Assembly (NCBI GenBank): GCA_964639665.1
Contig: CAZXEU010000067.1
Location: 1-29,578, forward strand
DNA from: CAZXEU01 sp964639665
Lineage (GTDB): Bacteria > Bacteroidota > Rhodothermia > Rhodothermales > Bin80
Reading direction: 5' to 3'
DNA length: 29,578 nucleotides
Under the pieces are notes generated by a model. That model ran no database searches and was not told where the DNA came from. It saw only the letters and a program-made list of their open reading frames with translations. Both the position numbers and the translations under genes were made by a program. Shown one piece after another: positions 1 through 8,331 of the stretch (its first letter is position 1; every line of letters begins with the position of its first letter).

Positions 1-1162
1 GTGTGCCCGCAGCAAAGAGCGCCCAGAACAGCCGCCATTCCGGCAACTCCAGGTTGCCATTCACGCCGAACGTGTTGACAAAGGCGCCTGATATCTGCGT
101 GCCGAGAAAGAATCCGACGCCTTGTGTCAGGAGCACCAATAATCCCTGAACCTGCCCCCGTATCTCCTTGGTGGTCTTCTTGTCAATGTAGATCTGTCCC
201 GTGACGAAGAAGAAGTCGTAGCAGATCCCGTGGATCAGGATGCCGATCATGATGATCCAGAATGTGCCGCTGAGCGCTGCGGTCGAGAACAGCGTAAACC
301 GTGCCACCCAGGCCAGCATGCCGAGCAGCAGCATCCATTTGACTCCCAGCCGGGCGAAGAAAAACGGGATGAGCAGCATGAAGATGATCTCCGACAACTG
401 TCCGAACGACATCTCGAAGCTGGGATTGGCAAAGTGCGACAGGTTCAGCTCTTGATGCAGCGCATTGAAATAGACCGGGGCATAGGGGAAATAGGTGCCA
501 AAAGCGATGAAAATGAGCATCGCCGCAGCCAGGAATACCACGAAGGACCGGCTCTTCAGCTCGCGAAAGGCGTCCACGCCCAGGATCTGTTTCCAGGACG
601 TCTGCTTGCCAGCGGACGGCGGTGGCGTAAGCGGCAGCGTAAAGCTGTAGAGTCCCAAAAACAGGGCCGCGCCGCCGCCGATGTACAGCGGCAGGCTGGA
701 AGCATCCTGGCGAAGAACGTACCCCATGAAGAGACCGATGACGGCCCAGCCCAGCGTGCCGAATACGCGCACAACCGGAAATTCCTTTTCCTGGTTCGTC
801 ATGTGGTGAAACGCCAGGGAAGCGGTCAGGCCTAGCGTCGGGAAATAGCACAGCGCATGCAGAAACAGGAGCGGCAGAAAGTAGCCCGTTCCGGCAAAGC
901 TGGGCATGGCACACATGGCCACTCCCGCCACCAGGCATAATACGCCGAGTACCTTCTCCGAATCGAAGAACCGGTCTGCCACCATGCCCAGGAAGAATGG
1001 AGCGATGGTGGCGCAAATGGGTCCGAGCGCATACGCCGTCGATATGGCATCGCCCATTTGTATGGTTTGCATGTAGTTGCCGAGCGTGGGAGCCCAGGCG
1101 CCCCAGATGAGATACTGCACAAACATCATGAGGCTCAGCCTGGCCGTCAGCAGGACATTCAT
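1..1162 (-). CDS. Nucleoside:H+ symporter, MFS (NupG/XapB type), 3' end cut by window edge
   Basis: Inner-membrane secondary transporter predicted to import nucleosides with protons. Reading the minus strand from ATG at 1162 gives an open frame to the window edge without a stop (about 387 residues). The start MNVLLTARLSLMMFVQYLIW is followed by GAWAPTLGNYM, which closely parallels the NupG N-terminus (first helix, then W-G-x-W-x-x-TLG-x-YM). Further shared patterns are a conserved PTLGL after the third helix, RVFGTLGWA, a loop after helix 6 containing LGVDAF, LSEIIFMLLIPFFFARLGVK and a DFFFVTGQIYID stretch. Many hydrophobic helices are visible. The family is about 400-420 residues, so only the last 20-40 are missing. 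It lies 48 bp downstream of the LVIVD lipoprotein gene on the same strand and may be co-transcribed. The substrate is inferred from family resemblance only. Confidence 0.85.
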   Translation of the reverse strand, partial: MNVLLTARLSLMMFVQYLIWGAWAPTLGNYMQTIQMGDAISTAYALGPICATIAPFFLGMVADRFFDSEKVLGVLCLVAGVAMCAMPSFAGTGYFLPLLFLHALCYFPTLGLTASLAFHHMTNQEKEFPVVRVFGTLGWAVIGLFMGYVLRQDASSLPLYIGGGAALFLGLYSFTLPLTPPPSAGKQTSWKQILGVDAFRELKSRSFVVFLAAAMLIFIAFGTYFPYAPVYFNALHQELNLSHFANPSFEMSFGQLSEIIFMLLIPFFFARLGVKWMLLLGMLAWVARFTLFSTAALSGTFWIIMIGILIHGICYDFFFVTGQIYIDKKTTKEIRGQVQGLLVLLTQGVGFFLGTQISGAFVNTFGVNGNLELPEWRLFWALFAAGT

Positions 1163-1210
1163 ATCGGTATGGGAATATTGGAAATCAGTGTGTTTGTCCT
1201 GCCATTTACT

Positions 1211-3229
1211 TTAGCCGGCGAGTGCGGTTACTACTTCCGCGAGCTTTCTGATCTTGGCGTTCCCCGACGCGTCCGCTCCTTCCATGAGTGCGGAGCCCAT
1301 TCTGCCCAGCGCCTCCATGCTGCCTGCATCCGCGGCGGCTTCGGCATTGGCCAGGGTACTCCGCACACGTTCGACGCGCTCGGCTGACAGTTCGCCCGAG
1401 CGCTCCAGCTGGTCTGTGTAGGCGCGCGCAAGGGCAAACGAGTTGGGCCAGACGTAGGTGGGCTGTCCCTGGGCGTTCAGGTAAGCAAGCTCTACCGTGT
1501 TGGCTGCCGCGATTTCGTTTTCGGTGAGGTACTCGCTCGGAACCAGCTCAAAGATGTCCAGCCCGCGGGCAATCTCGCTGCTTACGATCAGGCCGTTGTA
1601 CCAGTAGACCGACCAGCTTCCGCCCATTTGCATGCTCTCGGCGCTGACAGGCCCGCGGTCGTGGTAGGCTATTTCAATGGGATTGGACGCGTCCGTCCAG
1701 TCGCTGATCGAAATGCCGCCCTGGTACCACGACTGCACGAAAATGTCGCGATCCGGCACCGGAATCAGGGATCCGTTGTGGGCTACGCAATTTTCCTCTG
1801 GAGTCTGGGGAGCCGGCAGCTTGTAGTAGCTCTTGAACTCCATCTTGCCGTCTTCCAGCGTGAAGATGGCATTGGCGCCCCACTCCACAGGATCGGATGC
1901 GCGGCACTTGGGAGCTCCGCCACCGCCCCACTCGTCCGTAAACAGGATCTTGCTTCCGTCATTGTTGAACGTGGCGCTGTGCCAGTAGGCGAAGTTCGAG
2001 TCGGCTACCGCGTCAATGCGCGTGGGATTCAGAGGATCGGATATGTCCAGCAGCAGTCCGTAGCCTTCGCAGGCACCGCCGGCTAGTCCTATTTCGGGGT
2101 AAAGCGTGATGTCATGGCACTGGGTCGGCCCCGCGTCTTCCTCGTCACCAGCTCCAATCATGGCACCCATGGCCTCCGCAAAGATGTCCGGCAGTGCTTC
2201 GCGGAATGCGGCGGAGTCTGCTGCCGAGGCGGGTCCTTCCTTGCCCTGCTCCTCGAGGTAGGACGCAAGCAGCTGAGCCACGTAGCGGTCGGGCAGTATG
2301 ATCTCCTGGCCTACGAAGCTGACCGTGAAGGCACCGGCCGCCTTGGCCTCCTCGATGGCCGCGATATCGGCAGGTGCCTGGCCATGTTGCGGCGGGGCTG
2401 TCAGCCCCTCAAAAATGCGCGGAGAGCTGGCAATGGCCGCCGAACCAGGATCGTCGAGCGGTACCTGTATGACTTCGATGCGGAAGAGCGCCGAATTCGG
2501 GTCTTCGTCGGGCGCCAGACCCGAGCAGCCCGGCAGTTCCTCCGCCGGCCTTACAGGTGCCGATCCGGAGACGTATACGTAGACGTTCTCGTCGTCGTCC
2601 GGATGCTTGAGCACGCTGTGTGTGTGAGAGCCGCGGCAGGTCTGGACATTGGCTACATAGTCGGGATTCTCAATGTCGGCGATATCGAAGATGCGAATGC
2701 CGCGCAGCCGATGGTGGCTGACGCGCTCCTGCACCCCTTCCGTGCCGCAGTCCAGCCTGCCCCCCATGCCTTCGCCCGAGACGAATAGCAAATCGCCGTA
2801 CACGGAAACGTCGCTCTGCGACGCGGGACATACGTATTCCGTGACGAGAGACGGAGAGGCGGGATCGGTGATGTCCCAGACCATGATGCCGTTGTAGTTG
2901 CCCTGGATGGCGTAGTTGTCCTTGAAGGCCAGATCGGAATTCGTTACGCCAATAAAGGCTTCGGGCGGACGCGTGGCGGATACGAGCCGGAGATTCCATA
3001 TCGCTTCCTCCGCATCGAACAGGCCGGCCCCCAGTCCCACACGTGGATCCTGGGACATTTCCTGCATGACCTCTGTCACGATGGCCCCCGCCACCTCGAT
3101 GACCTCGGCAGCAATTTCTTCCGCGGGCATGGCATCTTGCTGCTCTGTGAGTGGTCTTGGAGCACAGGCCCCCACCACCATCATGAGCAGCAACAGGGCG
3201 GCCGAAAGGATGCGCATTATCGTATTCAT
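1211..3229 (-). CDS. LVIVD-repeat beta-propeller lipoprotein
   Basis: Predicted outer- or cell-surface lipoprotein of 672 residues. ATG at 3229 is followed by a hydrophobic signal and a lipobox VVGAC with Cys22 as the lipidated residue. The middle (about 75-565) carries repeated blades of LVIVD type: IMVWDITDPASPSLVTEY, IRIFDIADIENPDYVANV, LLLDISDPLNPTRIDAV, ISISDWTDASNPIEIAY and LDIFEL. Blade-start His residues recur: H202/H204 in SHTHSV, H372 in QCHDI, H417 in YWHSA and H484 in VAHNGS, with Cys at 134, 161, 198, 235, 371, 387, 442 and 481. A helical, Ala/Glu-rich insertion interrupts the propeller at about 278-365, and a second helical tail covers 566-672. The function is unknown; the His arrangement suggests a metal site near the propeller axis, as in selenium-binding/methanethiol oxidase proteins, which is inference. 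It follows the DUF305 gene by 42 bp. Confidence 0.8.
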   Translation of the reverse strand: MNTIMRILSAALLLLMMVVGACAPRPLTEQQDAMPAEEIAAEVIEVAGAIVTEVMQEMSQDPRVGLGAGLFDAEEAIWNLRLVSATRPPEAFIGVTNSDLAFKDNYAIQGNYNGIMVWDITDPASPSLVTEYVCPASQSDVSVYGDLLFVSGEGMGGRLDCGTEGVQERVSHHRLRGIRIFDIADIENPDYVANVQTCRGSHTHSVLKHPDDDENVYVYVSGSAPVRPAEELPGCSGLAPDEDPNSALFRIEVIQVPLDDPGSAAIASSPRIFEGLTAPPQHGQAPADIAAIEEAKAAGAFTVSFVGQEIILPDRYVAQLLASYLEEQGKEGPASAADSAAFREALPDIFAEAMGAMIGAGDEEDAGPTQCHDITLYPEIGLAGGACEGYGLLLDISDPLNPTRIDAVADSNFAYWHSATFNNDGSKILFTDEWGGGGAPKCRASDPVEWGANAIFTLEDGKMEFKSYYKLPAPQTPEENCVAHNGSLIPVPDRDIFVQSWYQGGISISDWTDASNPIEIAYHDRGPVSAESMQMGGSWSVYWYNGLIVSSEIARGLDIFELVPSEYLTENEIAAANTVELAYLNAQGQPTYVWPNSFALARAYTDQLERSGELSAERVERVRSTLANAEAAADAGSMEALGRMGSALMEGADASGNAKIRKLAEVVTALAG

Positions 3230-3271
3230 GGCTTGATCGATTTGGTTACACTGCGCGAGCGAGGGCCGGCT

Positions 3272-3886
3272 CTACTGTCTGAGCATCAGCTTCATTCGCT
3301 CGATTTCAGTTATCTGGTCTACGTGAATGGCCGAGGCCAGCTTGAAGGCTTCCTCGTCGCGGCCCGCGCCGTCGTGCCTGAAGAGATCCCTCACCATGGT
3401 TACTGCACCTTCGTGGTGCTGGATCATGTACGTGAGGAACAGCCGGTCGAATTCGGCTCCGCGGGCCATCTCCAGTTCGTCCAGTTGATCCTGCGTAAGC
3501 ATGCCGGGCATGTGTGCGTGGCCGGCGCCGGGCATGTGGCCTCCTGCGTGTACCACCGGTACCGGCTCTCCACGGGCGTCCAGCCAGCTCTGCATCAGGG
3601 CAATCTCATCCTTCTGCGCATTGATGATCCGGGCGGCGAGCACCCTGACGGCCGGGCCCGCGCCGTTGGGCTCTGCGTGGGCAGACATCACCAGTGCCTG
3701 AGCATGATGAGAAATCATGCCGATCATGAAGTCCACCTCCGCCTGCACATACCGGGAGCGTGCCTCCTCCTGCCGCTGCCAGTACAATGCCTCCAGATCT
3801 TCCGTGGGCGGTGCCGGCTCTTGTGCCTCCACCTTCAGTGGCAGGAATAGGGCCGCAGTGGGCAGCAGGTAGATCAGCTTGCGCAT
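3272..3886 (-). CDS. DUF305 family periplasmic protein with Met/His-rich linker
   Basis: A 204-residue exported protein. The N-terminus MRKLIYLLPTAALFLPLKVEA is a Sec signal with likely cleavage after VEA. The rest is a DUF305 ferritin-like helical domain with both hallmark motifs: DFMIGMISHHAQAL (H60, H61) with a DEIALMQSWL helix, and LTYMIQHHEGAVTM (H157, H158) with a final QITEIERMKLML helix. Between the halves lies an unusual linker at 112-129 (HAGGHMPGAGHAHMPGM) with four or more His and three Met. DUF305 includes cyanobacterial CopM, a copper-binding protein; together with the His/Met residues this supports copper binding, but that remains inference. The start is ATG at 3886; the upstream Shine-Dalgarno is weak. 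It lies 71 bp after the outer-membrane protein gene and 42 bp before the LVIVD gene on the same strand. Confidence 0.85.
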   Translation of the reverse strand: MRKLIYLLPTAALFLPLKVEAQEPAPPTEDLEALYWQRQEEARSRYVQAEVDFMIGMISHHAQALVMSAHAEPNGAGPAVRVLAARIINAQKDEIALMQSWLDARGEPVPVVHAGGHMPGAGHAHMPGMLTQDQLDELEMARGAEFDRLFLTYMIQHHEGAVTMVRDLFRHDGAGRDEEAFKLASAIHVDQITEIERMKLMLRQ

Positions 3887-3924
3887 GCCTGGACGAACGT
3901 AGGCGCCGGAGTTTTCAACAATCG

Positions 3925-3954
3925 AAGATAGTCCCTATATCCTCTGACTCGCAA
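3925..3954 (-). promoter_or_regulatory. Candidate sigma70-like promoter for DUF305-LVIVD genes
   Basis: On the minus strand TTGCGA (3954-3949) and TATCTT (3930-3925) are separated by 18 bp, a fair match to -35 and -10 boxes, about 38 bp upstream of the DUF305 start. It sits in the 71-bp gap after the outer-membrane protein gene. The Rhodothermota promoter consensus is not something I can confirm, so this is tentative. Confidence 0.25.
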
Positions 3955-3957
3955 CCG

Positions 3958-6900
3958 CTAGAAGGCGGCGCTGAGCTGCATGCGAACCGTGTGTATGACG
4001 GGGGCCCCTTCCGGACTTCGGCCGTTGTATGCAAGGTTTGCTCGCAGCGCAGCGGTTAGCTGGTACCATGCCGTCAGGTTCCAGAGAAAGGAAGTACCCT
4101 GCCCCCGGCCGTCCGTGATTTCGTAGTAGGCCATGCCCGCGGGAGCAGCGCCGTTGATAGCCACGCGGGCACCCTCCACCCGGGCGGTAATGCTGGCTTT
4201 GCCGGCCAGGGAATAGGCCGAAGAAAGGGGAAAGCGCCAGGACCACACGTCGGCCTCTCTGGCCTTCTTTCTCGCGGCCACAGCCGAGAGCGCAAGACGC
4301 CACCGCGTGCTGGGACTGAGTACCAGCTCCGGCTCGGCCGTCCAGCTACGTATGTCGTAGGACCGCGAAGAAAAGGTCTCGCTGTCCGTCTTCTTGCGAT
4401 CAGATTCGGCGCGCAGGCGCACTTGCCACGACGAGGAAGGCCTCACCCAGGCTTGCCCTCCGAAGACATCCACTTCCCGCGTCTCGATGCCGGCGGCAAG
4501 CGCATTCAAACTTCGCAGTATGCGAAACGAGGCGTCGACGCCGTACCCGGTCTGACTGCGAAAAAGGAACAGATCCTGGCGGAAGTTGAGCAGTCCCCGG
4601 AGCGTATGGTCCGGGCTCCGGAAGCGGGACAGCCGCATCAGGTACACGTCCGAGAGCCGCGCAGCCGCGCTTTTTTCCCGTATCTGCAGGGACGTGCGCG
4701 TGGATATGTTGGACAGGCGCCGTTTCCAGGTCTCTGCCGCACTTCGCCAGCGCCTGCCCGGCGCGAATTCGACGCTGAAGCGCGACTGAAGGCCCGTTAC
4801 ATTTTGCAGCATGTCCGACGGCAGGAAGGTCCGCACGTACATCCCTTCGTCCTGCGTAGTTTCCGGGACGAATTCATCAATCTGCACGACGCCGTCCGCA
4901 TTGTCGTCCCGCCACACGAACTCGCCGATTTCCGCGCCCGTGCGGATGTAGATTTCCTGCAGCACCGGAGTCCTTTCCGACAGTGCCTCGTAATGCCAGT
5001 TCAGCCTCAGTAGCCTCTGTCCCGGCAGCCAATTCCCGGTCCAGCGCAGGACGATGGAATTCTGCTGTCCACCCTCGGCGAGGTCCCTGGATCGCCATCC
5101 CACCCGGCCTTCCATTTTGAGTGCCCGAACCGGGCGCACGTCGAAGTTCGATTCCAGGGTGAGTGCGCGCTCCGCACCGGACAGCGCATCGCTGCCTTCT
5201 CGGTCCTCCCGGCGAAACTCGATTTGCGCGCCAAGCGCCAGCTCATCCTGCTGCCAGGCAATCTGTGGCCTCAGTTCGGTAAATGCATGAGAAGCGGCCG
5301 TAAGGCTGCCCGTGCCTTCCGCCCGCATGTGGCGGCGCTCGCGCTCGATCTCGAATCCCGGCACCAGTGCCCGGATCGGCTGCTCCAGAAGGCCGCGGAG
5401 ACGCACCCACTCCCCGTTTTCGGCCAGCAAGGGGTCCCGGCTTCGGATGAATTCATGGCGGTAGGAGGCGCGCGGGATGCGGCTCTCCGAGACTTCAAGA
5501 TTAAGCTCGTTGCGTGTGCCCTCGAATCCGTCGGCAAGCACAATGCGCCCGATCTCAGCCCTGGCCTGCGAAGTCGAGCCGAAGGCCCAGTCCAGGCGCG
5601 CTTCGTCCGAAAGTTCGTCTCCCCGCAGAAAATTGGATGAGCGCCGGCCATCCAGATTCCAGCGCCTTGCAAATTCTACCGGCCGAATGCGGTCGAAGGG
5701 CGCAAATCCCTGCCGCACCCGCCGCCGACGGGCCTCCAGTGAAAGCGTGCCCCAGGGCTCCGGCCCCAGCCGTTGCGGCCGCATGCGAAAGCCTGCCACG
5801 TAGGCGGCGCCCGCATCATCTTCGCCATGCAGGCCCGAGAACCGGTTCAGATCAAGGGCGGATCGGGCCCATTCGCCAAAGATCTCTATCCCCGCGGCCG
5901 GTGCAAAGACACCACGAACGTCCAGCATCCGGTGCTCTCTGGGCTTGGGCAGCACGCGGACAGGCTCGTAGTCTCCTCCTCCCGGACCACGCCAGGAGTA
6001 GGCTATGCCGTTTGCTGTCTGGCCTTGCCTTACGTAGGAGCCCTGCCCCGAACCGACGGGAGTAAACCGGACGCGGTAAACAGCGCCCTCCGGCGGCGAG
6101 GTGACAGGCACAAGATAGGAAGTGGCCGCCCCATCGATCAGCGTGTCGCGCCGAACATACTGCACATAGGGAGCCTCGGCGTCGTAGGGCACCTGCGAGG
6201 CTCCGCTCTTGAACACGGCCGAGTCTCCCGCTACGCTGAGCAACCCGCGGTCCGCTTCGGTGAGTCCCAGCTCCTGATCGAAAGTGCGTCCGTCTGCCTC
6301 CCTTAGCACGGTAGCCGCCAGCACAAGGCGCGGAGGGCCCTCCGTGCGACGGCCCACTTCTACTCCCGCTTCGGCGCCCAGGACTGTTCGGGTAAACTCC
6401 GTAGTGCGGTACTGGAACTCTGCGCGGACGCGGTTGTCGGCGCGCACCAGGCGCGTAGCCGTAAACGTCACCTCCCCGGTCGCATAGTCAATCACATAAT
6501 CCTTCGTCTCTCCCCTCTCGAGCGGTTCTCCGTCGATGTAGACGACTTCGGAGCCAGGGACAATGAATATGAAGCGTTCGCCCTGCTCTCCGCTCAGCCG
6601 GTATGGCCCCTGTACGCCGTCCAAAACCTCGATCTCCTGCGACCAGTAAATGCCGCGGGCCGTCGCACCCATGACCCGGAGCGTGGCGGGACCCGACTGC
6701 CCGGTCGCGCCCACTCCCTGGACTTTCCGGGAAAACCGTGCAAACTCGCTGCCGTCGTATGCGACGTCGATGTCGCCAAGTTGCGCACGTGCCCGCCTCG
6801 CATCTATCTCGATGAATACGCGGTCGATTTCGCTCAGCCGCTGCGTTGTCCCTTCGGGAAGTATGGGCGTACTTTCGTCGGTAAGCACAGCCCGTACTCC

Positions 6901-7428
6901 GACGTCGTCGCTTACCTGCCCCGCCAGCTGAAGACGAAGACCGGACTCAATGGTGGCATCGCGCCGGTTGCCGGCCAGAATGCCACGCGTGATTGACCCA
7001 CTGCGCTGCAGGCTGCCCGTCTCTGTCGCCACGGGATCCGGTCCGCCTGCCTCATCCGCCACAACGGTCGAAAAACTCGAATCTGCGACCACGAATTCTC
7101 GCCGATAGACGGGCCGAAGACCCAACTCCCATGTTTTGTACCGGACAACCAGCGGTTCGTCCGCATATAGCGAATCGATCCAAAGCCGGCTGCTGCGGTA
7201 GTCCACACGGTAGTACGCTGAATCGAGCGCCGTTGCACCCGCGAATACGGCCACCGACCCCGGACGGACAAAGGGATTCAGAAGGTAAGGCTGCGGCGCA
7301 GCCGTACTCAGGGTATCGCTGACCAGACCAAGCTCGTTCAAATTCACTGGTACCTGCTGCGCGTGCGCAAGGCGGGCCGTCCCCGCTCCCAGCACCACTA
7401 CCAATGCGCACCAAGCCAGGCTTTTCAT
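3958..7428 (-). CDS. Large outer-membrane protein with SprA-like N-terminal region
   Basis: An 1156-residue exported protein. The signal peptide is MKSLAWCALVVVLGAGTARLAHA with cleavage before QQVPV. A beta-rich N-terminal domain (about 50-120) is followed by GSITRGILAGNRRD (144-157), then LQLAGQVSDDV and TTQRLSEIDRVFIEI (194-208). This order (RGI..GN, a LTD/TD segment, then TQ-L-E-D-VFI) is what I know from large Bacteroidota/Chlorobi outer-membrane proteins including SprA of the type IX secretion translocon. The remainder is dominated by alternating amphipathic strands with aromatic and Arg residues, as in a many-stranded barrel, and ends in LSAAF with a terminal Phe typical of Bam-recognised barrels. 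An EF-hand-like loop DDNADGVVQIDEF lies near residue 840. It is roughly half the length of true SprA, so I would not call it SprA. No function can be assigned beyond an outer-membrane beta-barrel. Confidence 0.7.
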   Translation of the reverse strand: MKSLAWCALVVVLGAGTARLAHAQQVPVNLNELGLVSDTLSTAAPQPYLLNPFVRPGSVAVFAGATALDSAYYRVDYRSSRLWIDSLYADEPLVVRYKTWELGLRPVYRREFVVADSSFSTVVADEAGGPDPVATETGSLQRSGSITRGILAGNRRDATIESGLRLQLAGQVSDDVGVRAVLTDESTPILPEGTTQRLSEIDRVFIEIDARRARAQLGDIDVAYDGSEFARFSRKVQGVGATGQSGPATLRVMGATARGIYWSQEIEVLDGVQGPYRLSGEQGERFIFIVPGSEVVYIDGEPLERGETKDYVIDYATGEVTFTATRLVRADNRVRAEFQYRTTEFTRTVLGAEAGVEVGRRTEGPPRLVLAATVLREADGRTFDQELGLTEADRGLLSVAGDSAVFKSGASQVPYDAEAPYVQYVRRDTLIDGAATSYLVPVTSPPEGAVYRVRFTPVGSGQGSYVRQGQTANGIAYSWRGPGGGDYEPVRVLPKPREHRMLDVRGVFAPAAGIEIFGEWARSALDLNRFSGLHGEDDAGAAYVAGFRMRPQRLGPEPWGTLSLEARRRRVRQGFAPFDRIRPVEFARRWNLDGRRSSNFLRGDELSDEARLDWAFGSTSQARAEIGRIVLADGFEGTRNELNLEVSESRIPRASYRHEFIRSRDPLLAENGEWVRLRGLLEQPIRALVPGFEIERERRHMRAEGTGSLTAASHAFTELRPQIAWQQDELALGAQIEFRREDREGSDALSGAERALTLESNFDVRPVRALKMEGRVGWRSRDLAEGGQQNSIVLRWTGNWLPGQRLLRLNWHYEALSERTPVLQEIYIRTGAEIGEFVWRDDNADGVVQIDEFVPETTQDEGMYVRTFLPSDMLQNVTGLQSRFSVEFAPGRRWRSAAETWKRRLSNISTRTSLQIREKSAAARLSDVYLMRLSRFRSPDHTLRGLLNFRQDLFLFRSQTGYGVDASFRILRSLNALAAGIETREVDVFGGQAWVRPSSSWQVRLRAESDRKKTDSETFSSRSYDIRSWTAEPELVLSPSTRWRLALSAVAARKKAREADVWSWRFPLSSAYSLAGKASITARVEGARVAINGAAPAGMAYYEITDGRGQGTSFLWNLTAWYQLTAALRANLAYNGRSPEGAPVIHTVRMQLSAAF

Positions 7429-7666
7429 GGACTGCGGGCCCCGGACACTACTTTCGGCGTACGACTACAGCGTGCTCTCCCAGTGAAATACCCGAATGCA
7501 ACGCGAAGTATCGAAGTCTCCACAGGCCGGGGGCCGCGTCCGAAAAGGAGCCGCCAGCGTGATTCCGACTGCGGCCGAGCGTGGCTCGCGCCTTCCCCGG
7601 CATGTAATCACGGGCCTGCACCGGGGCAATTGAGCGCCGCATGCCGCAATTGCAGGCGCCAATGCC
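7429..7666. other. Intergenic gap between TPM gene and outer-membrane protein gene
   Basis: A 238-bp stretch between two minus-strand genes. Short open frames here have no protein-like composition. It contains nested inverted repeats: gtgatt (7559-7564) with aatcac (7606-7611), and CCCCGG (7595-7600) with CCGGGG (7621-7626). No T-tract follows, so a terminator cannot be called. The promoter of the outer-membrane protein gene must lie here, but no clear boxes were seen. Confidence 0.35.
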
Positions 7667-8320
7667 TTAGCCGAAGCTTACGTCGTCTGCCAGTTCGTTC
7701 GTGTCGTCCGGCCGAATTTCGACGCCGCTTCGCTGCAGCAAGGAGCCGGACATGGCAATGCCGGAAACAAGGCCCTCTGCAAGCCTTCCGGCCTTGATTC
7801 CTTCCCTGATCCTGTCGACGATGGCAGTCCAGTCGCTGCGCGACACTTTCTGGTTGATTCCCGAATCCCCAAGTACCTCAATGCGCCGCTCGAACAGGGA
7901 CACAAACAGCAGGATTCCCGTCCGGTCCCTGGTAGCAAATACTTCCTTGTCCAAAAATGCTTCGTGGGCTCTGCGGCGCACACCTTCTGCCAGTCGAGCC
8001 TTGCCAGCGAATAGGCGCCTGACACCCGGCACGAACGCGGCCAAGGCAGCACCGCACAAGCCGGCAGCAGTTACCAACAGTGCCTGGCTGACGGGTGCCT
8101 GCATCCAGGCCAGACGCCAACCCTGATAAACAAATTCGAGCAGCACCACGATCGAGCAAGCCGCCAGCGCAAGAACGGTCGCGGCACGCCAGACGGCGAT
8201 CTCGTAACTCGAACTGCGCAGTGCCACAAACGGAACGATTTCTCCGCTGGTACGGCTTTCGGCCTCGGCGACAGCGTCCCGGATTTGCGACAGGTCGGTT
8301 TCAGACAACGGATACTTCAT
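7667..8320 (-). CDS. TPM domain membrane protein
   Basis: A 217-residue membrane protein of the TPM_phosphatase family (PF04536). The N-terminal part LSETDLSQIRDAVAEAESRTSGEIVPFVA is typical of the domain; two membrane segments follow at about 46-64 and 78-99. The second soluble half has AHEAFLDKEVFATRDRTG, ILLFVSLFERRIEVLGDSGI, and a C-terminal RPDDTNELADDV, all familiar from the short two-helix TPM proteins usually found beside LemA. Here LemA is absent and the gene follows modB by 11 bp. I chose ATG at 8320 because the longer frame upstream overlaps modB and has no protein-like sequence. The family's biochemical role is not settled. It is likely translated from the HU-ZnR/TPR-modA-modB transcript. 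Confidence 0.85.
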   Translation of the reverse strand: MKYPLSETDLSQIRDAVAEAESRTSGEIVPFVALRSSSYEIAVWRAATVLALAACSIVVLLEFVYQGWRLAWMQAPVSQALLVTAAGLCGAALAAFVPGVRRLFAGKARLAEGVRRRAHEAFLDKEVFATRDRTGILLFVSLFERRIEVLGDSGINQKVSRSDWTAIVDRIREGIKAGRLAEGLVSGIAMSGSLLQRSGVEIRPDDTNELADDVSFG

Positions 8321-8331
8321 GGCAGGCGAGA

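Noticed and set aside
183..1016. 277-codon minus-strand frame and the 230-835 plus-strand frame at the left edge
   Set aside because: Both overlap the transporter, whose own frame gives continuous membrane helices and NupG motifs; these have low-complexity Arg/His/Pro composition.
7559..7626. Inverted repeats after the TPM gene as a terminator or recombination site
   Set aside because: Stems are short, no T-tract follows on either strand, and no recombinase is near.
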